Source of the DNA: Planctomycetota bacterium
Lineage (GTDB): Bacteria; Planctomycetota; UBA1135; GCA-002686595
Reading direction: 5' to 3'
NCBI GenBank assembly: GCA_016795325.1
Contig: JAEUHY010000025.1
Location: 62,001 to 126,000, forward strand
DNA: 64,000 bases
Part shown: one piece after another, positions 7,726 through 17,878 of the stretch
Layout of the letters: every line of letters starts with the position of its first letter
Position numbering within the stretch: position 1 is the stretch's first letter
The notes under the pieces: model-generated
Told to the model about the DNA's origin: nothing
The model's input: only the letters and a program-made list of their open reading frames with translations
Database searches by the model: none
Translations under genes and position numbers: made by a program

Positions 7726-8784
7726 ATGCTGAACTCCGCTCCCGAACCCGCCGCACGAGCCCTGCGCGCCCGCTGGGCCCAACTCGAGGTTGCCGAACCG
7801 CACCTGGGCCTGCCCGAGGCCGCCGGACGGCTCGGCGCCACGCCGCTCGCCCTGCTCGAGGCGCGCGTGCACGACGGCCTGGTTCCGCTCGAACCCAACT
7901 GGCCCGCGCTGGCCGCCAACCTGTGCGCCTTCGGGCGCGTGAGCGCGCGCAGCGAGCGCCCCGGCTGCGTGCTCGAGCTGTGCGGAACCTTCGGTGCGCC
8001 GCGCTGCGGCCCCGACGCGCTCAGCTTCGACGGCCCGCAGATCGTGTTGCACTCCGACCCGCGGCGCTGGTCCGGCGCCTACGCCTTCGAGGTGCTCACG
8101 CGCTTGCGCACGCGCCGCGGCCTGTCGTTCTGCGACGACGACGGAGAGCTCGCCTGGACGCTCGAACTGATCGCGGGGAGCAACCGGCGCGTGCTCGACG
8201 CGTTCCTCGACGTGTTCGCAGACCGCCGCGAGGACCGCCCGGCGCCGGCGCTGCGCCCGCTCGCCGAACGCGGCCATACGCCGTGCGCAACTGCGGAAAC
8301 GCTGGCGCTGCAGTGGGCCGCGAGCGGGCGCAGCGCGAGCCTCGAGCCGCTGCTGTGGCGCAACGGACTCGCGTACGAGCGTGTGCTGCGCCAACGCGCG
8401 CGCGGCTGCGCGCAGGCGCTCGCGCCGCAAGCGGTCGGCGCCACGCTCGAGTTGAGCGCGCGGCGCGGCCTCCCGCTGCGCGCTGCGGCCGGCGGGCGCT
8501 CGACGTTGCTCGCCGGTCGCGTGGAAGGCCACTTCGCGACGGCCGGCGCGTGGTGGAACCTCGTCGGCGACGCCGGAGCGTTGCACGTCGCACCGAGCGC
8601 GATCGGCGAGGTGTGGCGCCTGCACGGGCGGCGCACGACGCTCGAGGTGTTCGACCGCGAGCGGCGGCCGCTGCTCTCGCTCGCCGAGCACGCGCCGCAC
8701 GAGCAGGCCGACTCGCTGGCTTGGAGCTCGCTGCTCCTCGCCGTCGACGGCGCGGCCCCGAGCGGACTGCGGCCAGGCCCGTAG
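7726..8784 (+). CDS. HemS/ChuS-like haem utilisation protein
   Basis: A 352-residue protein that follows the HemS/ChuS/HmuS layout: an N-terminal repeat starting with ALRARWAQLE, then LGATPLALLEARV, and a second half with GCAQALAPQ, LLAGRVEGHFATAGAWWNLV, IGEVWRLHGRRTTLEVFD and a C-terminal EQADSLAWSSLL segment. Members bind haem and either pass it on or open the porphyrin ring in the cytoplasm. The haem-ligand His expected in the C-terminal half could not be assigned with certainty. The ATG at 7726 is chosen because it begins the conserved part and lies 28 bases after a Fur-like palindrome. No haem receptor or ABC transporter is next to it. Divergence from well-studied members is considerable. 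Confidence 0.75.
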   Translation: MLNSAPEPAARALRARWAQLEVAEPHLGLPEAAGRLGATPLALLEARVHDGLVPLEPNWPALAANLCAFGRVSARSERPGCVLELCGTFGAPRCGPDALSFDGPQIVLHSDPRRWSGAYAFEVLTRLRTRRGLSFCDDDGELAWTLELIAGSNRRVLDAFLDVFADRREDRPAPALRPLAERGHTPCATAETLALQWAASGRSASLEPLLWRNGLAYERVLRQRARGCAQALAPQAVGATLELSARRGLPLRAAAGGRSTLLAGRVEGHFATAGAWWNLVGDAGALHVAPSAIGEVWRLHGRRTTLEVFDRERRPLLSLAEHAPHEQADSLAWSSLLLAVDGAAPSGLRPGP

Positions 8785-8926
8785 GTCCGCGCAGGCCGCA
8801 GCGACGGCCCAGCGCAGCGGGCGACGACCACATCCAGCGGCAAGCGGCGGCCGCGGGCTTACGCGCGCCGCCGCGGTGACGGAGAATTCAGCGAACCGCG
8901 GTCCGCCCAGTCCCGTCTACCTCACG

Positions 8927-10537
8927 ATGCAACGCTCCCCCACCGTCCCCGTCCGCGCGTTTGCCCTTTCAACCCTGATCAGCGCACTGTTCGCAAGCTC
9001 CGCGGGCGCGCAGACCGTCCTGTTCGAGGCTTTCGACGGCGCCGCGAACGCGCCGGGCGTCGCGAGCGGGATGTTGCGCGTCGAGTTGCTGCGCGACCCG
9101 ACACCGCAGACCTTCGAACTCGAACTGCCGAGCGGCGCGCGGCTCACGCTGGCGCGCACCTCGCTCGAGCCGAGCTGGCGCGACGGCGTCGTGTGGAGCG
9201 GCGTGGTGCTGAACGACCCGCTGGGCTCCGCGGTTTTTTCGGTGCTCGACGACGTCGCCGTCGGCTCGTTGCGCGCGGGCGGCCAACTCTACGCCGTCGA
9301 GTTCGATGGCCAGGGACTGCACCGCATCCGCAGCGTCGACGAGAACGCCATGCCGCCGTGCGGAACCGACGCGTCGCTCGCGGTGGGTGCGCCGTCGTCG
9401 ACCGGGGCGCCGAGCACGCCGCCGTTCAGCGCGCCGGCCGGAGTCGCGGCCTCGAGCGCGCCGACCCCCGCGCCGACGATCGACGTGCTCGTGCTCTACA
9501 CGAGCGAGGCGCTGCTCGTCGAAGGCGGCGAGGCCGCGATCCAAGCCAAGGTCAACCTCGCGATCGCGGAGACGAACCAGGCCTACGCGAACAGCCAGGT
9601 GACGCAACGCCTGCGGCTGGTGCACCAAGCCGAAGCGCTGGGGTTCGACGAGGTGACGAGCTTCTCGAGCATGCTCTCGCAGCTGCGCATCGACGGCGAC
9701 GGCTTCGTCGACGAAGCGCACACGCTGCGCGACCAGTACGGCGCGGACATGGTCGCGCTGATCGTCGCCGGGTCGCAGTACTGCGGCATCGGCTACTTGA
9801 TGACCTCGCCCTCGGCGAACTTCGAGGACCGCGCCTTCTCCGTGACCTCGCGCGTCTGCGCCACGGGCTACTACTCGTTCGGACACGAGCTCGGCCACAA
9901 CATGGGTTGCGCCCACGACCGCGCCAACGCGTCGATCGGCGCCTATCCGTACTCGTTCGGCTACCGCACCGCATCGGGCGCGTACCGCACCGTGATGGCC
10001 TACGCGCCGGGCCAGCGCGTGCAGTACTTCTCCAACCCCAACGTCAGCTTCAACGGCGAGGCGCTCGGCATCGCCGAGCCGGCGCCGGACGCGGCGGAGA
10101 ACTGGAAGTCGCTCAACAACACCGGCCCGATCCTGGCGCAATTCCGCTGCGCCGTTCCGGTGGCCTACGGGTCGAGCAAGGTCACGAGCGCGGGCAGCTC
10201 GCCGCAGCTCGCGACGCTGGGCAGCGTGTCGATCGCCGCGGGCAACCTCTCGCTGCGGCTCTCGCAGGCCCTGCCCGACAAGTCGTCGATCGCCTTCTAC
10301 GGGTTCGCGCCGAACAACGCGCCGTGGAACGGCGGCAATCTGTACGTGGCCGCGCCGCTCAAGCGCCTCGCCGTGCGGCAACTCGACGCGGCCGGTGCCG
10401 CGAATTTCCCCTTCTCGCTCGCGCTGTGCCAACCGGGCGACGTCCTGTACTGCCAGGGCTGGTTCCGCGATCCGGCCGCGCCGGATGGTTCGACGGTGGG
10501 CCTCAGCCACGGGCTGCGCCTCGACGTTTGCCCCTGA
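8927..10537 (+). CDS. Secreted reprolysin-type zinc metalloprotease
   Basis: A 536-residue exported protein. Residues 1-26 form a signal peptide ending ASSAGAQ. A propeptide-like domain follows, then a catalytic domain beginning IDVLVLYTSEA and carrying the zinc motif HELGHNMGCAHD from H320, with a downstream Met-turn candidate in TVMAYAPG. This is the metzincin signature of reprolysin/M12B-like peptidases. The last 125 residues form a separate beta-rich domain with GGNLYVAAPLKR, QGWFRD and VGLSHGLRL. That domain resembles the C-terminus of the secreted protein at 38148-39155, so it may be a shared export or surface module. The ATG at 8927 starts directly at the signal peptide; an upstream in-frame ATG at 8876 is less likely. 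Confidence 0.88.
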   Translation: MQRSPTVPVRAFALSTLISALFASSAGAQTVLFEAFDGAANAPGVASGMLRVELLRDPTPQTFELELPSGARLTLARTSLEPSWRDGVVWSGVVLNDPLGSAVFSVLDDVAVGSLRAGGQLYAVEFDGQGLHRIRSVDENAMPPCGTDASLAVGAPSSTGAPSTPPFSAPAGVAASSAPTPAPTIDVLVLYTSEALLVEGGEAAIQAKVNLAIAETNQAYANSQVTQRLRLVHQAEALGFDEVTSFSSMLSQLRIDGDGFVDEAHTLRDQYGADMVALIVAGSQYCGIGYLMTSPSANFEDRAFSVTSRVCATGYYSFGHELGHNMGCAHDRANASIGAYPYSFGYRTASGAYRTVMAYAPGQRVQYFSNPNVSFNGEALGIAEPAPDAAENWKSLNNTGPILAQFRCAVPVAYGSSKVTSAGSSPQLATLGSVSIAAGNLSLRLSQALPDKSSIAFYGFAPNNAPWNGGNLYVAAPLKRLAVRQLDAAGAANFPFSLALCQPGDVLYCQGWFRDPAAPDGSTVGLSHGLRLDVCP

Positions 10538-10633
10538 GCGCTACGCGCCCGAGGGCGTAAGCGGGTCCCGCGCGGGGACGTTTCAAGTTTGCACTGCGAT
10601 ACGGTCGAAGCGACTTGGGCCGACACGCCCTCG

Positions 10634-12547
<1,914 letters not shown>

Positions 12548-12758
12548 GCGGGCGTTCGGCGCCGGCGCGTGGCGCAGAGCGGAGCTTGGTGCAGGCGTGA
12601 GCGCTTGCGTCGCCGCTCGTGGGCGCCGACAACTTCGATGCGACGCCCTCGCACCGCAGGGCAAGAGCTTCCAGCGCCGATCACGACGCGCTCCGTCCTT
12701 CGCGGCGCGACGTCGATCCGACGCTCGGACTCGCGGCGACGCTGGTGAACGGCCCGGC

Positions 12759-12764
12759 TACGAT
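12759..12764 (+). promoter_or_regulatory. Putative -10 box TACGAT, leaderless start
   Basis: TACGAT ends 6 bases before the ATG at 12771 of the GHKL ATPase gene. Confidence 0.45.
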
Positions 12765-12770
12765 GCGCCG

Positions 12771-14660
12771 ATGGCTGCCCAACGAAGCGCGCGCAACGCG
12801 CAGAAGGTCAAGCTCAAGCCCGCCAATCCGTTCGACCTCATCCGCCTGCTCGCGCGCAGTCAGAACGATCCGCGCAAGGCGGTGTGCGAGCTGGTGCAGA
12901 ACTCGCTCGATGCACAGGCGCGGCGCATCGAGCTGTCGTGGGCGAACGAGAGCCAGACGCGCGTGCTGCGCATCCTCGACGACGGCGTCGGCGTGTTTCC
13001 GCAGCTCGAGCGGCGCGAAGCTCTGCAGCGCATCGCGCAGACCATCGGACACAGCCACAAGCGCTCGCTCACGCCGACGGAACGCCAGCAGCTCATGGCG
13101 CTGGGCAAGTACGGCATCGGTTTGCTCGGTTTCTGGTCCGTGGGCCGCTGGATGGACATCCGCAGCCGCGTCGACGGCGGCGAAATCGTCGTGTTGCGGC
13201 TCGAACGCGACCGCGAAGAGGCCTCGATCGAACTCTCGCGCGCGCGGCGCACGCACGAAGGCCCGACGTTCACCGAGATCGTGATCCGCGGCGTCGACGA
13301 AGGCGCGGCGCGGCAGATCCGCCCCGGTCGTTTGCAGGCGTACCTCTCGAGCGAGTTGCGCGGTCAGTTGCTGCAGCGCGATGTCGAAGTGCACATCCAC
13401 GACCGCATCGCACGCGGGCTCGCGCACAAGCACTTCGTCGTCAAACCGCAGCGCTTCCTCGGCCGCGCGTTGCCGCAGTTCACCGCGCTGGCGGTGCCAG
13501 GGCACGAAGACGCGCGGCTCGAGCTGTACCTCGTCGGCGCCGACGTCGAACGCAAGGGCCGCGTGCAGCTCGCCTGCGGCGGCACGACGGTGCTCGACGA
13601 TCTCGCGGCTTGCGACGACGAGCGCGGGCCGCGCGCGCCGTGGGATTCGGGGCGTTTGGAGGGAGTCATCGACTACCCCGAGCTCGAAGTCGCACCGAGC
13701 ACGCGCCGCGGTTTCTTGCCGACCGACAGCGCCGTTGCATTTCTCGACGCGCTGGCGCGGCTCGAGTTCGAGTTGATGGCGGTGTTGCGCGAGGACGAAG
13801 CCGCGCGCGAGCAAGAGCAGGAACAGGGCCTCGCGCGCAAGATTCGCGCGGCGTTCCGCCGCGTTGCGACGTCGCTGCCTGAGTACGAGTTGCCAGGCGT
13901 GCGCGCGCGTGGCGCGGCGTCCAGCGGTGACGGCGGCGCAGCTCCTGGCGATGGCGCTGGACGCGCCGCGCAAGGCGCGACGTCGGGGCCCGCGCTGTCC
14001 GATGGCGCCGCGCTCGGAACGCCGGAGTCTGGCGTGAGCGAAGCGAGCGCGGAGCAGGCGCGCGATGAGCGCGACGACGACGAGCTCGAGGAGCCGCAAC
14101 TCTTCCCGCCTGGTCCGCTCGCGCGGGTGCGCGTCGAGCCCGGCCGCCTGCGCCTCGCGCCCGCAGCGCAACGTTCGCTACGCGCGAAGGCGCTCGACGC
14201 CGACGGCCGGCGCGTGAGCGGCGTCGTGACGTGGACCTGGACGCTCGAAGGCGCCGGTGTGTTGTCAGCGGATGCAGACGTTGCACGTTACGCAGCTCCG
14301 GAGGAAGCAGCGCAGGCGACGCTCGTCGTGCAGGCGACTGCTGGTGAAGCACGAGCCAGTGCGCGCGTGGCGATCGACGTGCTCACCGAACTCGCCGGCC
14401 AAGAGCGCGCCTCAGGCATCCCTGAGCCGGTCGCCGTGCAAGCGCGCGGCGAACGCTGGCGCTCGCGGCTGCGCGAAGGACGCTGGGAGTTCAACGCGGC
14501 GCACAAGGACTACGAGTCCGTCGCCGACGTGCCGGCCAAACGCCTGCGCTATCTCGTGACTCTGTTCGCCAAAGAAACCGTGCTGCGCAACTTTGCCGGG
14601 GCCGGCGACGCGGAAGTGCTCGAGCGTTTGGTCGAAGTGCTCACGCACCTCGACACGTAG
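12771..14660 (+). CDS. HSP90/MORC-like GHKL ATPase with C-terminal Ig-like domain
   Basis: A 629-residue protein. The N-terminal ATPase domain has the N-box CELVQNSLDA (E40, N44), the G1 box DDGVGV (about 70-75) and the G2 box GKYGIGLLGFW (from 112), which places it in the GHKL fold of HSP90, MutL, gyrase B and MORC proteins. An S5-like region follows to about residue 340, then a charged helix (EDEAAREQEQEQ), a low-complexity Ala/Gly/Ser linker (about 380-440), a beta-sandwich domain (LFPPGPLARVRVEP to VAIDVLTEL) and a short C-terminal helical part. Prokaryotic relatives of this architecture are poorly characterised. The ATG at 12771 follows a leaderless-type -10 box. No partner gene is evident. 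Confidence 0.8.
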   Translation: MAAQRSARNAQKVKLKPANPFDLIRLLARSQNDPRKAVCELVQNSLDAQARRIELSWANESQTRVLRILDDGVGVFPQLERREALQRIAQTIGHSHKRSLTPTERQQLMALGKYGIGLLGFWSVGRWMDIRSRVDGGEIVVLRLERDREEASIELSRARRTHEGPTFTEIVIRGVDEGAARQIRPGRLQAYLSSELRGQLLQRDVEVHIHDRIARGLAHKHFVVKPQRFLGRALPQFTALAVPGHEDARLELYLVGADVERKGRVQLACGGTTVLDDLAACDDERGPRAPWDSGRLEGVIDYPELEVAPSTRRGFLPTDSAVAFLDALARLEFELMAVLREDEAAREQEQEQGLARKIRAAFRRVATSLPEYELPGVRARGAASSGDGGAAPGDGAGRAAQGATSGPALSDGAALGTPESGVSEASAEQARDERDDDELEEPQLFPPGPLARVRVEPGRLRLAPAAQRSLRAKALDADGRRVSGVVTWTWTLEGAGVLSADADVARYAAPEEAAQATLVVQATAGEARASARVAIDVLTELAGQERASGIPEPVAVQARGERWRSRLREGRWEFNAAHKDYESVADVPAKRLRYLVTLFAKETVLRNFAGAGDAEVLERLVEVLTHLDT

Positions 14661-14924
14661 TGCTGCGGCGCGTGGACGCCTGCGAGCGCACGAGGGCTGT
14701 CGAGTGTTCGCCCGTGGATCGAGCAAGCGCACGTCCACACCGCCGCCAGAAGGCGGTCCGTCCGTCACGGCGCGGTGGCAGCGGGCTGGAAGATTGTGTG
14801 CACGTTCCGCTCGGGGGCCGCGGTCGCATCCCAACGACCACCGAGCCGACGCGCGTGCGGATGGCGCGCGTCGATCGAGCCGTCGGCCACGCCGCACAAA
14901 ACCCTGAAAAAGTCACATCGGGCG

Positions 14925-15416
14925 TCAGCGGCGCTCGATCACGAGCTCGGGATAGCCCGAGGCGGGATCGAATTCGCGCCGGTACACGAGGTGCGTGTGC
15001 TCCTGCACCGCGATCACCAACGTCGTGTACACGCGATTGCCTTCCATCACGTGCCCGCCGAGCGTGCGCCCGTCGCCGTCGCTGACCGCCATGTGCAGGT
15101 GGAACTCACCGGCGGCGAGGTATCCCGAGAGCGAGACGACTTCGAAGTGCCCGCTGTAGCGCGTGGTCGCTTCCTTGTTCGCCAGCCGCAAGGCCACGTC
15201 GGTGAGGCTCCCCACCGCGCTGACAACGCTCGCCGCGCGCAGCTGTTCGCGCTTGGCGAGCTCGCGCAGTTCGTGAACCAGCTCCTGGCCGGGCTTGAGA
15301 CGCACGACGAACGTCTGCGGCTTCGCCGGAGCGCTCGCGCATGCGCTCGCCCCCGTGAGCAGCGCAAGCAGGAACAGACGACGCGCGAACAAAGGACGGC
15401 TTCGAGTGTTGGACAC
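14925..15416 (-). CDS. PPC-domain (DUF296) protein with lipoprotein-like signal
   Basis: A 163-residue protein. Residues 1-26 form a signal with a possible lipobox (TGASAC). The remainder is a PPC/DUF296 domain: VVRLKPGQELVHEL, ASVVSAVGSLTDVALR, YSGHFEVVSLSGYLA, FHLHMAVSDGDG and GGHVMEGNRVYTTLVIAV. In the cytoplasmic bacterial members the conserved HLH and GGH segments bind a metal ion, and in plants the domain occurs in AT-hook proteins. Export of a PPC domain is less usual. The start codon is GTG at 15416. Its neighbour HPP gene reads in the same direction 42 bases upstream, so the two may be co-transcribed. Confidence 0.83.
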   Translation of the reverse strand: MSNTRSRPLFARRLFLLALLTGASACASAPAKPQTFVVRLKPGQELVHELRELAKREQLRAASVVSAVGSLTDVALRLANKEATTRYSGHFEVVSLSGYLAAGEFHLHMAVSDGDGRTLGGHVMEGNRVYTTLVIAVQEHTHLVYRREFDPASGYPELVIERR

Positions 15417-15458
15417 GGCGAGATTCCTGAGACTTGGCGAAGGCCGAATGGCTCCAGC

Positions 15459-16013
15459 TCACCACCAGTGCAGCGGATAGCGGCGGTGGTGAACGAGGTT
15501 GTTCGTGATCAGAGCCGTGACGAGCAGGATCAGCGCTCCCGCGAGCACCGGCACGAAGATGAAGCCGAGTTGCGCGCCGCCTTGCACGCCGATCAGCGCT
15601 GTCGCGCCGCCCGGCGGGTGTGTGGTGTGCGTGAGGTGCATCGCGAACATCGACAGTCCGACCGCGAGCGCGATGGTCGCGGGACTCGAGCCGACGAGCG
15701 CCACGACCGCGACCGCGACGGCCGCGGAAATCAGGTGCCCGCCGATCAGGTTGCGCGGCTGCGAGAGCGGCGATTCGGTGACGCCGAACAGCAGCACGGC
15801 CGAGGCGCCGAACGAGCCGATCAGCAGCGGATAACCGACCCACTCGGTGATCCACACGATCACGAGCACGCCGAGCGCGCCGCTCAGGCAGCTCCACAGC
15901 GCGTGTTTCTTGGACGGCGCAGCGCGCGCAGGGCTGCGTGGAACGCGCCAGCGCGCCGGAAGGCCGCGCGCACGCGCGAGCAGACTCGAGAGCAACTTCG
16001 TGATCGGCGCCAT
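15459..16013 (-). CDS. HPP-family integral membrane protein
   Basis: A 184-residue protein with four predicted transmembrane helices after a basic N-terminus. It carries the family signature HTTHPPGGATALIG and the preceding LLIGSFGASAVLLFG and SQPRNLIGGHL. HPP proteins are small inner-membrane proteins; some have been linked to nitrite transport, but their role in this context is unknown. The ATG at 16013 is preceded by TACGCT with a 6-base gap, matching the leaderless promoter pattern. The PPC-domain lipoprotein gene follows on the same strand. Confidence 0.88.
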   Translation of the reverse strand: MAPITKLLSSLLARARGLPARWRVPRSPARAAPSKKHALWSCLSGALGVLVIVWITEWVGYPLLIGSFGASAVLLFGVTESPLSQPRNLIGGHLISAAVAVAVVALVGSSPATIALAVGLSMFAMHLTHTTHPPGGATALIGVQGGAQLGFIFVPVLAGALILLVTALITNNLVHHRRYPLHWW

Positions 16014-16019
16014 CGCACG

Positions 16020-16025
16020 AGCGTA
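16020..16025 (-). promoter_or_regulatory. Putative -10 box TACGCT, leaderless start
   Basis: On the minus strand TACGCT ends 6 bases before the HPP gene ATG at 16013. Confidence 0.4.
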
Positions 16026-16142
16026 GCGCCGCGCACCAGCGACGGCGCCGGCGCGCTCGACTCGACCACACAAAGTCGAACGAAGCACTTCGTGCTGCAC
16101 GCTCGCACGGGGCCCAAGTTGGCGACGTACGGCCGGGCCCCG

Positions 16143-16148
16143 TACCGT
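16143..16148 (+). promoter_or_regulatory. Putative -10 box TACCGT, leaderless start
   Basis: TACCGT ends 8 bases before the ATG at 16157 of the S41-type peptidase gene. Confidence 0.4.
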
Positions 16149-16156
16149 TTGCAGCC

Positions 16157-17734
16157 ATGTTTCTCGCCGCAGTCTTCGCCTTGGCAACCAGCCTGCCGCC
16201 CGTTCCGCAAGACGCTCCGCAGGCCCCGCCCGAGGCGACGCCGCTGAGCGCGGAGAGCGTGCTGACCGCGGACGCGCTCTCCGCCGACCTCGTCCTGCTG
16301 CGCCGCGCGCTCACCGAGCTCCATCCAGGCCTGCAGCGCTACAGCACTCCGCTCGAGCTCGACGCGCGCTTCCAAGCCCTGGAGGAGCACTGGAAATCAC
16401 CGCGCTCGCTGCGCGTCGCGTACTTGGCGCTCTCGGAGCTGCTCGCGTCCTTTCGCTGCGGTCACACCTACGCCAACTTCCTCAACCAGTCGGATTCCGT
16501 CCGCGCCGCGCTGTTCGACTCCGCGCCGTGCCTGCCCTTCGCGTTCCGCTGGCTCGACGGCGAGATGATCGTCACGCGCAGTGCGTCGACGCAAACGCGC
16601 CTGACGCCGGGAGTGCGCATCCTCTCGATCGACGGTCGTCCTTGCGCGGAGCTGCGCACGCGCCTGCTCCGCCTCGCGCGCGCCGACGGAGGCAACGACG
16701 CCAAACGACTGGCGCTGCTCTCCGTCAGCGGTGACGAACCGTACGAGACCTTCGACGTGTTCTTTCCGCTGCTGTTTCCGCCCGCCATTCCGAGCAGCTT
16801 TCGTTTGGAGTGCGAGGACCTCGCCGGCGCGAAGTTCCAGGTCCTCGCGCCGTCGATGCGCGCCACGCAGCGCAACGTGCGGCTCGCCGAACGTGCGCCG
16901 TCCGCGCCCAAATCGCTGGACCCGTTCACGCTCGACGGCTGGGCCACGAGCGAGCCGGCGCCGCACGTCGCCCTGCTGCGCATGGACACCTGCGTCGCCT
17001 ACAAGACCGACGCCGATTGGCGCGCGGAACTCGACGGGTTCGTCGATCGACTCGTCACCGCCCAGACACAGCACTTGATCGTCGATCTGCGGCGCAATGA
17101 AGGCGGCAACGACTGCGGCAGCGTGCTGCTCGCGCGCCTGATCGAGAAGCCGCTGACGCTGCCGTCGACGGCGCGACACGTGCGCTTCGCGCGCACGCCC
17201 GAGGAGCTGAACACGTTCCTCGACACGTGGGACGACTCCTTCCGCAACTGGGGTGAACTGGCGCAACCCGTGGAGCGCCCGCCGGCGCTGCTCGGCGCAT
17301 CGGGCCCCTTCTTCCGCCTGCGTCGCGACGCCTCCGACGACCCGGGCGCGTTGCTCGCACCGAGCGAGCGGCCGCGCCTGCGCGCCAAGCTGTGGGTGCT
17401 CGTCGGCCCGACGAACAGCTCGGCCACGTTCCAGTTCGCGAGCGTAGTGCAGGGCGCGAAGCTCGGCGTGCTCGTCGGCGCGCCCACGGGCGGCAACCAA
17501 CGCGGCATCAACGGCGGCGCGTTCTTCTTCCTCCGTCTGCCGCGCACGGGTCTCGAAGTCGATCTGCCGCTGATCGCGTACACACTGTGTGATGCGCAGG
17601 GCGGCGAGATCGCGGGCGTGCCCGACTCCGGCCTGACGCCCGACATCGTGGTGCGCACAACGCGCGCCGACATCGCGGCCGGCGCCGATCCGGAACTGCG
17701 CGCCGTGCTCGCCGCGATCGCGGCGGGTCGCTGA
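16157..17734 (+). CDS. Secreted S41-family (C-terminal processing type) peptidase
   Basis: A 525-residue protein with an N-terminal hydrophobic signal (MFLAAVFALATSLPP). It has a helical N-terminal part with ELHPGLQRY, a PDZ-like segment (TPGVRILSIDGRPC) and a C-terminal S41 catalytic core: LIVDLRRNEGGND, WVLVGPTNSSATFQFA with the candidate nucleophile Ser, and GAPTGGNQRG. These fit tail-specific or interphotoreceptor-retinoid-binding-like peptidases that act in the periplasm or outside the cell. The substrate is unknown. The expected general-base Lys could not be placed with confidence. It stands alone between divergent and co-directional genes. Confidence 0.85.
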   Translation: MFLAAVFALATSLPPVPQDAPQAPPEATPLSAESVLTADALSADLVLLRRALTELHPGLQRYSTPLELDARFQALEEHWKSPRSLRVAYLALSELLASFRCGHTYANFLNQSDSVRAALFDSAPCLPFAFRWLDGEMIVTRSASTQTRLTPGVRILSIDGRPCAELRTRLLRLARADGGNDAKRLALLSVSGDEPYETFDVFFPLLFPPAIPSSFRLECEDLAGAKFQVLAPSMRATQRNVRLAERAPSAPKSLDPFTLDGWATSEPAPHVALLRMDTCVAYKTDADWRAELDGFVDRLVTAQTQHLIVDLRRNEGGNDCGSVLLARLIEKPLTLPSTARHVRFARTPEELNTFLDTWDDSFRNWGELAQPVERPPALLGASGPFFRLRRDASDDPGALLAPSERPRLRAKLWVLVGPTNSSATFQFASVVQGAKLGVLVGAPTGGNQRGINGGAFFFLRLPRTGLEVDLPLIAYTLCDAQGGEIAGVPDSGLTPDIVVRTTRADIAAGADPELRAVLAAIAAGR

Positions 17735-17878
17735 CTCTGCACGCGGCCGGCGAACGTTGTTCCGGCGCGGATTGCACGAGCGCAGCGCGCGACGCGGTTG
17801 CTGGACTGCGCGCGCCGAGCGGGCGCGGTGCGCCGGTAAGCTCCGGCGACAGCGCCGGAATTGCGCGCAACCATCACC

